From Astrocystis sublimbata (lineage: Eukaryota > Ascomycota > Sordariomycetes > Xylariales > Xylariaceae): a stretch of DNA of 26,801 nt. This document shows positions 19,930 through 26,801 of this stretch, piece by piece; positions within the stretch are counted from its first letter, which is position 1; each line of letters begins with the position of its first letter. Below the pieces are notes generated by a model, which saw only the letters and a list, made by a program, of their open reading frames with translations, had not been told where the DNA came from and made no database searches. The DNA is taken from positions 1 to 26,801 of the forward strand of contig JAJNNY010000138.1 of assembly GCA_022453515.1 (NCBI GenBank), given 5' to 3'. A program made the translations under genes and the position numbers.

Positions 19930-21000
19930 TTAATTATGGTACTTCCAGTATATCAACTCAACATCCCGATCCGGGTTTTCCAAGAGGTATTGTATCTTGC
20001 TAATATCTGCCTTGTATACCCTTCCTCCAGGAACATCAATACCAACAAACATATCCCTTCTCTTATCCCAATCGATGCGTACCTTATCTCCAGCCTCCGG
20101 GCGCACATATATCGATAAGTTGGTAGGGTCCATATAAAAGCGGCTGAACATATCGCACTTATATCTCCCTTCTAACACCTCCCAGTTCTTTTTGCGTTGT
20201 ATCTATTGAAATGTCTGTTACCGAGTAGTGTTTTCTAGGTAGATGGCAAAATCGAACCGCGCTCTGGCGCTGCCTTTGTGCCAGTTTCGTTGGACTTGAG
20301 ATAGTAGAGTGTGATGTTTCGGCCGCTTCGGGCTTCGCTCAGGCTAGGGGTAAGACCCCTCGCGCTTACGCTTGAAACCGGGAACTACCGGCTGCGTATA
20401 GTTGTGAGATGCCACATGGCCCAGAATAAGCATCATGACTACAAGGACTTTGACTGCTTCCTTAACCTCTTCCTGAAGATAAGGAGTTGCTGTAGGCTCA
20501 TGGTGCACCGATCTAGGGTAGTGCTTAATTGTTGTCTTGTGTGGCGACGCCCCCTGCTCGTTCTCGCTTGGGGGGATCTGAGGCTGAGTGCCTGATACCA
20601 TTGCTAAGCCCTCTTTCTGAGCGATCGGTTGGGTAGGCGCTTGTTCGGCGTAGAAACGCAAGATCTCTTCGTCTGTGATATTTGACTCGGTGTCACAAGT
20701 AACATGGGCCAGCTCAGGCAACTCAGGCCAATCAAACCCGTCATAATCATCAATCTGCGGCTCGCCTAGACGAGTAAGCCATGAATCATAATCGATAAAC
20801 CCATCCGGCTGTCTTTCCTCGGATGGTAGAAAGGGGGACAATATATAGTCAAAAATCGAGGGCGACATTGGTTGAGATTGTACTATATTAGCATCCTTGA
20901 AATGGACGGGCCATTCATAGTTCTCGTCACACTCATATGACTGAAATCCCTCGAGTGGCGAAAAGGGGACCGATGTGTAGTCAAGAGTCGAGGGCGACAT
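19930..21000 (-). pseudogene. Hypothetical 356-codon protein with an internal duplication; three in-frame stops
   Basis: Not recognised. A single frame runs from ATG 21000 to TAA 19930. It is interrupted by TAG 20344, TAA 20218 and TAG 20203, each where CAG/CAA fits (SYP-stop-PERS, TTR-stop-QTFQ-stop-IQRK). The N-terminus is acidic and carries two related units 44 residues apart, MSPSTLDYTSVPFSPLEGFQ and MSPSIFDYILSPFLPSEERQ. The middle is acidic and Pro-rich (IDDYDGFDWPELPEL). A short hydrophobic patch (VLVVMMLILGHVA) is followed by a basic stretch (KRKREG). The C-terminal part (ARARFDFAIYLEN, then CDMFSRFYMDPTNLSIYVRP and VGIDVPGG) looks like a compact beta-rich domain. An ordinary intron could not replace the stops without losing good coding sequence. 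Confidence 0.6.
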
Positions 21001-21615
21001 TGCGTTAAGTTTTATTAGATTGTTGTCCTGGATGGCTAAAAGTTGAAAAAGGTGAAAAGAAGAGGGAGAAATTCGAAAGGGAACAAGTGCATTAGCGAAG
21101 GCCTTATATACTCGTTCGTATGCCTAATTCCGGAGGAGGGGGTAACGTTTTCCCCAAGCTCATCCCCCTTGACACGGTCTTCGCTTACTTGCCGTATATT
21201 CCTTTATGGGGTCGGCCTATCAAGGCCTATTGGGTGACTGCCCCCCTTATTAAACGAGTATAAACATACCATGGAGTACGGGTATCGGTATAGGTACATG
21301 TGGCTTATGGGAATTATGAAGCAGAAACTGTGCAAGTTGCCTTATTAATAAGTGATCAAATGACTTGCTGCAGCTATACTAGAGGCATGGCTACTAAAGA
21401 TCAACAGATATCGTCGGCCCCGGTTCTTTATCTTTACTAGTAGCACAGCCTTCATAGGCAGTCTTATCTGATATATACCCATTACAAGCCTGGCCAGCTA
21501 CTTAATGCGGTTCTTCCTCCGTATGGCTTGAACGCCCTCTTAGGGGCTGGGTGTAGGATTATGTTGGCCCAAGCCCCTCTCGCTGCATTATTTACGTACC
21601 CCCTATCAGTAGGAA

Positions 21616-21622
21616 TATAAAA
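21616..21622 (+). promoter_or_regulatory. TATA box of the zinc-finger gene
   Basis: TATAAAA lies 121 bases before ATG 21737 and is followed by a T/C-rich stretch (CTTCTCTTTACTCCTTTTTCC), the usual layout of a fungal core promoter with a pyrimidine-rich start region. Confidence 0.55.
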
Positions 21623-21675
21623 GCAGGCGTTTGTTTTCTAACTCTGTAGTCTTCTCTTTACTCCTTTTTCCTATA

Positions 21676-21696
21676 ATGAACCGATATTGTTTCTAA
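21676..21696 (+). promoter_or_regulatory. Upstream ORF in the zinc-finger gene leader
   Basis: ATG AAC CGA TAT TGT TTC TAA lies between the presumed transcription start and ATG 21737. If transcribed, it would reduce initiation at the main start. Confidence 0.4.
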
Positions 21697-21736
21697 TAAC
21701 CTTACTTATCTCGTATATACTTACCCGTTCTACAAA

Positions 21737-22938
21737 ATGTCACTACAACCTAGTCTCCTGCCCCGGGACGACCAGATCGTTAATCCGTCATACTTTCCTA
21801 GTCACACTATCTCAAATGGTGGGTTTCTAGGCTCTTTCTTAAGCAATAGTCTACCACCTACAGCTAGTCGGCTCTCGCCAGCAAACCTTTTCACTCCACC
21901 GTATCCCCTTCTGTAGTTCTTGTGTTACCTATTCCACCAGAATGTATTATCTGCCCTAAGTGACATACTAGAACAGCTAGTAACACCCTGGACAAGCGCC
22001 CGTATAACAATCCAGCAACCTCCCGAGAGAACTATCGTATCTTCCCACGATAATTATATAGGATGGCCTACTTGGGCCTCGGAAGCTTATTTCGAACTTG
22101 GTCCTTTTTACTCCGCTCAGGGTTGGTCTCTGCCTACCAGCAATAGCGGTCGTTTTGATACATAGTCTCCTATTTCAACGCTAAATAGCCAGTATCCGGT
22201 AGGTAAGGACCCTCATCTGCCTCCTATGCCCTTGCTCACCCGTATTTCCCAGAGCACCAGTTCCGATTTCCAGGAACAAAACATGCCGTTGGCTGATAAC
22301 AGCACTTTCCCTGGGAATATTCCATCTCCCGAAATCTCTAATCACGAGACGTACCCAGAAGAACTAGCTTTGTCGCCAGTGAACTCAAAGTTTCATGAAA
22401 GGCAAGCCTCTCCTGTTATTTTCCATTTTAGGCGACCACTTATACGGCAAACATATAGCCCACAGTTCACCCATGAGTTGATGCCTTGGGCTATTGTAAC
22501 CCAAGTACATAGATCTGTGGCGGGTCTTGGGCAATCGCTAAGCTCTTTATCTGACAACAAATTGCGCGGCAACTCGGATGCTGGTATCCAATCCTTTGCT
22601 TTACGAAGCGATGGACTATCGAGGTAGGTTATAAAAGAAACTAAAAAATGTAAACTTGCTGATTAGTCTTTCAAGTTATAAAAATAGATCGTTGCAGTTA
22701 AGCTTAGAAAAGAGCCACGAGTGGCCCCGGTGTTGGGAGCATGGGTGTAATAGCCGTGGGTTTGCTACCCGACGGACTCTTAGGCGATACCAAAAACAGA
22801 AAAAAGGTAAAAATTTCCTTACTTGTACGTGGGAAGAAGCACAAGAGGGTCGATAAACTCAGCCACGATTATAAATACAGTCACAAGCATAGGGCCTGGA
22901 TGGGACTCATCCACCCATCACACGGAACAAAACTATAG
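21737..22938 (+). pseudogene. C2H2 zinc-finger protein, two internal stops and a frameshift in finger 2
   Basis: Likely a DNA-binding regulator. ATG 21737 begins MSLQPSLLPRDDQIVNPSYF. A long Ser/Pro/Thr-rich N-terminal region of the kind seen in fungal transcription factors runs to 22623, broken by TAG 21914 and TAG 22163 (both expected CAG). An intron with donor GTAGGT at 22624 ends at 22675 (52 nt) or 22666, both keeping frame. Finger 1 reads RCWEHGCNSRGFATRRTLRR then YQK, where the first zinc-binding His is Tyr (CAC/CAT to TAC/TAT). Finger 2 is split between frames: LTCT in one, then GKKHKRVDKLSHDYKYSHKH in the next, so about one base is missing near 22835. It ends SHGTKL with TAG at 22936-22938. 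The two-finger arrangement at the extreme C-terminus is common in this fungal group. Confidence 0.72.
22624..22675 (+). other. Intron in the zinc-finger gene
   Basis: Donor GTAGGT, branch-like GCTGAT and acceptor TTTCAAG (52 nt). An alternative acceptor GATTAG at 22666 is also in frame and differs by nine bases. Confidence 0.6.
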
Positions 22939-23447
22939 TACCAACACTTTTATACAACTTCCCAAAATAAATTAGCCATCATAGTTACCACACTTATACA
23001 ATAGATTCAATCCTAGGGCAATTCGGGATAAGAGCATATAAATAGCCTCTTTATAGGGGGAGATTAAAGATATTATAGATTGCAAAATAGAGGCAGCAGA
23101 CTTAAAGAGCCTTACAATCTTGTATATTAATATCCTAGACTCATGTCTGGGTCGCGTTGGCTGGTTGAGCGGCTAAAACTGAGTAGGAATTAATTGATTA
23201 ATCAACAAGATAGCTTTAATATATTTAACATGTTTGTTGTTCCTTTATGTAATGCCACGGTCTATATATGCTTTTATATAACTCCAGGTATCACAAGATA
23301 ATATTATCAAAGTGCGCGACTTCCGAGCAGATTACCGTTAAGGACATGGTTGCTATCGCTAAAGTCTAGGAGTGCTTTAAGATAAAGCCAATTATACGTT
23401 GACCCTCTATCTCCCTCCGTCGGTATCCCGCTTATACAGTGTGTTAG
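22939..23447. other. AT-rich interval containing the second dispersed-repeat copy
   Basis: No gene is seen. It contains the 40-bp repeat copy at 23167-23206, flanked by AT-rich DNA. The open minus-strand frame at 23307-23573 probably mirrors the fragment described next. Confidence 0.45.
23167..23206 (+). repeat. Dispersed 40-bp repeat, copy 2
   Basis: Matches 2458-2497 with few differences in the same orientation. The palindromic AATTAATTGATTAAT core is intact here. Confidence 0.7.
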
Positions 23448-23651
23448 GTTAATTGGGACGAGCTCGCCGCCCGAGCCGGCTTCAAAGATGGTGCCACGGC
23501 TAAAGCCCACTACAAACCACTTCCTTGTCGCGACGGCCCTGATAACGAGCTCAAGCTGCGACAGGCATCTCACGGCAATAACACTGCCTCGACCCTAATC
23601 AAGACCCAGACCTACAGTTACCCCTCTGACCTCGAAGATGGAGAGATTTAA
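23448..23651 (+). pseudogene. Possible Myb/SANT-like fungal protein fragment
   Basis: One frame directly after a TAG reads VNWDELAARAGFKDGATAKAH, then ELKLRQASHG and YSYPSDLEDGEI, ending at TAA 23649-23651. W-x-E-x-A-x-x-A-G-x-x-x-x-x-T-A is the pattern seen at the recognition helix of short Myb-like proteins common in filamentous fungi. Upstream sequence (to about 23290) is probably the damaged N-terminal half. After the stop the same frame continues LSRPIESVRKDFENS, so the stop may also be mutational. The minus-strand 88-codon frame over this region is probably its shadow. The assignment rests on one short motif. Confidence 0.35.
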
Positions 23652-24103
23652 TTGAGCCGGCCGATCGAGTCGGTAAGGAAGGACTTTGAGAATAGCGTTC
23701 AGATGCTAATAATGGGGGTATGGAGAACTTGTATATCATCTTCCACTAAGATAGCCTTAGGCAAAGGACACAGGTGTTATAAATAAACCTGCCTTCTAAG
23801 TTACATGTTGATATACTATTATTGAGTATCGCTATCGTTATAACTTAAGTACTAACTAGTGTATGATTTACCTATCAGCTCTACGGCGAAATCACCACTT
23901 CGCACACAAGGCCCCGAAATCCCTTCCTGTCAAGACCCCAACGCGTGGCGTTAGTATGGGTTATCTTATCTCTGCTATAGATCAGCCTATCTCTGGCATG
24001 GATCAGCATTCCCGTAGCAGAGCTGTCTTAAGAAACGTTATATATATAAGTCCAGCTTATTCCTATAGCTATAGAGAAGGACCTATTTTGGTTCTTCCAG
24101 AAT
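23652..24103. other. Interval between the Myb-like fragment and the BTB gene
   Basis: No supported gene. A plus-strand open frame at 23863-24252 overlaps the 3' part of the BTB gene in antisense and is treated as a shadow. Confidence 0.45.
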
Positions 24104-24661
24104 TCAATTCTTATTACAGTGTTTCTGCTTTATTATCCAACCAGCTCTCGAGGCACGGCTCGAGACTTCCTCTTCCAGAGTTCCGCCCGGTGCTTTATCA
24201 TAATGTTTATCATAATATTCTAAAGCTTGCATCCAGGCAGGCTCTAGAGTAGTCACGTATAACTCTCGGATACAATCGGTAATAAGCCCGCTAACCCAGA
24301 GCTGCTATAAGTCTAACTCGGATCTACCCAAAGCATACTTTTTCAAATCCTCTATTAGGAAATAGTCCGCTGTTATTGTCTATATACGAGTCAGTCTCGG
24401 GGCACGCTCCTCGTTAAATAATTTTGCGAACCTTGACTTGCGAGCTCTTGCGCCGCGCCTTCGGAATAAGCGCCACTATACATGTACTCGAACACTCTCC
24501 AGTGGGTATATATACGGCTCTCTTCCTTGAAGTGGAACTGCTTGGTCTACTCTTCGCAGAACTTCTCGCCCATAGCTCTCGAAATATAGACTTCAGCTCG
24601 CAAGAACAACGGCGTGGGCAGGCAGCTTGTATTCGCCTATGCGAATCTTGACGTCGGTATA
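24104..24661 (-). pseudogene. BTB/POZ domain protein, frameshifted and with several stops
   Basis: BTB domains dimerise and often recruit CUL3 ubiquitin ligase. The minus strand from 24658 reads TDVKIRIGEYKLPAHAVVLA, a typical BTB opening, then S, a TGA (expected CGA, Arg) and SLYFE. A two-base loss near 24575 shifts to AMGEKFCEE, a TAG, TKQFHFKEESRIYTHWRVFE and YMYSGAYSEGAAQELASQG. A second shift leads to TADYFLIEDLKKYALGRSEL, then QLWVSGLITDCIREL and TLEPAWMQALEYYDKHYDK. The C-terminus ends near TGA 24104-24106. The segment order is exactly that of fungal BTB proteins. The ATG was not found; the codon before TDVK is preceded by TAA, so the 5' end is also damaged. Confidence 0.75.
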
Positions 24662-24915
24662 TTAAGGGTTGTTAAACAATCTGGTGGGACATTAATAGAC
24701 AGTAGGGAAACTTGTCGATCAACCTGGCTTACTTCGCAATGCCCCTAACGAAGGGTGCCATTAATACAAAGCGATAATGGTGCAAAATAATACGTGGCAA
24801 GAAATTACAAACATATATATAAAACGGCACTCAGTGGTAGCCCCTAATGTTTCCAACTTTCCTTTTTATAACATTTCCCCGAGATTTCCTGATTTTTTCT
24901 TTCTTAAGAATAATT

Positions 24916-26640
24916 ATGCGGAGACTGCCTGTAGAGATCCATTGGATGATTGCACCTCTATACAAGCCTACAGACCTCGCGGCTCTCTCTATTACTTGCC
25001 GGTGGTTTTACATAATATATAACCAACCTCTCTATAAGCATAACATTAATACCGATCAATTATTTGCTATTTCGAAAATATATCGCTATAAAAATCATAA
25101 TACTTTTATTAAAGCGTTATAGAAAGCTATTAATACAGGTGTACATTTTCAAGGGATATTCAACCTTATACTTACATACACTCTTCCGCGTTTATATAGC
25201 TGGATTATACCTGGCGTTATATATAGCTCTAAATCTAACGAAAGGTTTTTCTTCTATAACTATAACCTAATACTATTATACTTAGCCGCTTGTAAGGGGT
25301 ATAGTAAAAGTGTTACACTCTTGCTTTAAAATGGGTTATTTATTAATACTTTAACCAAATACTTCGGCTAAACGCTATTATTCTTTGCTTTATATAATAA
25401 ATAAAGTCTAATAGCTAAGCTATTAATAGATCGAGGTACTCTATTTATATTACAAAAAGGCATAAGCGCTCTTTATATTACAGCCTTAGCAGATCTCGCA
25501 GATATTACAAACTACCTAGTAAAAAAAAAAGCAATAGACCTAAATAATAGCAATACCTAAAAGGATATGCCCCTGATTTATACTATTATATTACTAATTT
25601 TAACTAAAAGATCGATTTTTTAGGGTTTTTTTTTTAAAACTAACTTAAACCGGTTTATATTTATAAAAAGCTAATATTAAAGTTTTTTTTATATCGCTTT
25701 TAAATATAGAAAATAAAAGCTAATAAAACAGTTTATTAATAATAAAACTAATCTAAAAAAAACTATTTTTACTAATAATAATATAAACTATTTTTTATTA
25801 CTAGCCTTATTTACTAAATCTCTTAATAATTAAAGGACTAGGAAAAAAATAATTACTAAACTTTTAAAAAAAAGCAATCTAAAAATAAAAGTTATTTATA
25901 ACTCTAGTAGGACCTACTCCCTCTTATCTATTATTACTAAACATAGATTATAATAGGAGACAGAGCTACTACTTCGCACCTACTATATAAAAGTTAAATC
26001 TAGAGACTTAATAGGTCTAACGCTTTTATATCGAGCCTTATTACCTTGTTCTAGCTCTTTAGAGGTTATAGGGTTATTATTACGGCATAAAGCACGCATC
26101 CTATAAAAACTAATAGAAAAGATACTACAATTAGTAAATCGTATCTATAAAGTATTAAAGGCTTTAAATATTAAAAAAAACTTAGATTATAATAAATCTT
26201 TTATACTATTATTCCAGGTTCTTTTTAATTACTGCTCCTTGTTAAGCCTAGAAAGCCAAAATCTGGTTATAACGGCTTTTCTAAATAGCTGCCCACTTTA
26301 AATGGTTATTATTACTAAAAAGTATACAAATCATCGGTTAAAAAACAAAGACTTATTATATAAAATAAAAAAGCAGTTCGAGATTATTAAAAAACAACCA
26401 AAAGAAGCTAAAGTTAATAATATAAAAAGCTAATATATATATAAGGGGGTTAAACAATACTATCTATATACTACGGACTCTAGGAACCTGCCTAATAAAA
26501 AGCCCATTTTACGCTTATAAAACTAAGGTTCCTAGAATTATTTACATTTATAAGCCTCGCCTTTCATTATTAAAGGTCCCTACTACCAAGAGATCTAAAT
26601 AAGGGACTCCTATAATTAAAAAAGCGAAGATAAAAAGTAA
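24916..26640 (+). pseudogene. F-box / ankyrin-repeat protein, heavily AT-mutated
   Basis: F-box proteins bring substrates to SCF ubiquitin ligases. ATG 24916 opens MRRLPVEIHWMIAPLYKPTD then LAALSITCRWFYIIYNQPLY, a fungal F-box. The same frame then reads ankyrin units, each broken by TAA/TAG: LILLYLAACKGYSKSVTLLL, TLLFFALYNK, LIAKLLIDRGTLFILQKGIS and ALYITALADLADITNYLVKK. Near 26005 it reads DLIGLTLLYRALLPC. No frameshift is needed over more than 1.5 kb, although the DNA is extremely AT-rich. The in-frame stops are TAA/TAG, most of them at plausible Gln positions (LL-stop-NG, FG-stop-TLL, NT-stop-KD). Reading grows ambiguous after about 26,440 and may continue past the window. This is what saturating RIP on a once-intact single-exon gene looks like. 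Confidence 0.75.
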
Positions 26641-26801
26641 TATATCTATTCTAATTATATAAAATAATTATATTATATAAACAAATAATTTTATTTAAAT
26701 TATATCTATAATAAAGCTTTTTAATATTAATATTAATAAGGGTAGCTAGTTCCAAATATCTAATGTCCGTTTTTAGCCCTTTTTAAAATAGTACGCTGGT
26801 T

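Larger units (their letters stand above)
21001..21736. other. Divergent promoter interval between the hypothetical and zinc-finger genes
   Basis: Start codons of the two flanking genes point away from each other across about 735 bases. It includes the TATA box at 21616 and a six-codon upstream ORF at 21676-21696 for the zinc-finger gene. No other gene is visible. Confidence 0.6.

Noticed and set aside
23863..24252. 129-codon plus-strand open frame
   Set aside because: It overlaps the BTB gene in antisense; the minus-strand reading shows a coherent BTB domain, while this frame has no domain signature.
1..26801. Ciliate-type genetic code (TAA/TAG read as Gln)
   Set aside because: Gene families, introns and transposon are ascomycete. 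In addition, active-site changes, Trp-to-stop codons and frameshifts show genuine decay.
1..26801. CRISPR array
   Set aside because: The only tandem repeats (19-bp units at 1949, 8-bp units at 19488, TPR-coding units) have no spacers, and the sequence is eukaryotic.

Overview
The window looks like nuclear DNA from a filamentous ascomycete (Pezizomycotina). The evidence is short spliceosomal introns (about 50-80 nt, with GTANGT-type donors and CTGAC/CTAAC-type branch points), a Tad1-like LINE retrotransposon, and gene families typical of these fungi: nucleoside-phosphorylase/NACHT/ankyrin receptors, HET-domain receptors and APH-like kinases. No bacterial, organellar or viral gene organisation was seen. 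The species cannot be named from the sequence.

Layout. 1-1767 (minus): LINE ORF1 (coiled-coil plus zinc knuckles) and the first residues of its endonuclease ORF2. 1949-2219: a MITE-like element with 19-bp tandem repeats at one end and an inverted copy at the other. 3682-6734 (+): a PNP_UDP-NACHT-ankyrin NLR. 7114-8052 (+): an unknown coiled-coil gene. 8218-9544 (+): an ankyrin gene. 9590-10294 (minus): a ubiquitin C-terminal hydrolase. 11155-12040 (+): an unrecognised conserved-looking gene. 12632-13664 (+): an APH-like kinase. 14157-14921 (+): a Cys-containing hypothetical. 16376-19217 (minus): a HET-NB-ARC-TPR receptor. 19930-21000 (minus): a 356-codon hypothetical. 21737-22938 (+): a C2H2 zinc-finger gene. 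About 23448-23651 (+): a possible Myb-like fragment. 24104-24661 (minus): a BTB/POZ gene. 24916 to near the end (+): an F-box/ankyrin gene in very AT-rich DNA.

The unifying feature is decay. Nearly every gene can be read through in one frame (or one frame plus introns), but is interrupted by TAA/TAG codons where CAA/CAG (Gln), or sometimes TGG (Trp), would be expected. Key motifs carry changes of the same type: Walker A Ser to Leu, Walker A Gly to Ser, kinase HGD to YGD, and zinc-finger His to Tyr. All fit C-to-T changes in CpA context on one strand or the other, the preference of repeat-induced point mutation (RIP). A few frameshifts add to this. The damage is light in most of the window and extreme after about 25,100.

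The gene set is rich in proteins of fungal non-self recognition and programmed cell death (two NLRs, a HET domain, ankyrin proteins) and of ubiquitin turnover (UCH, F-box, BTB). I read the window as an accessory, repeat-associated graveyard of multicopy receptor and signalling genes. No gene except possibly the ankyrin gene at 8218-9544 appears able to encode a full protein as the sequence stands.
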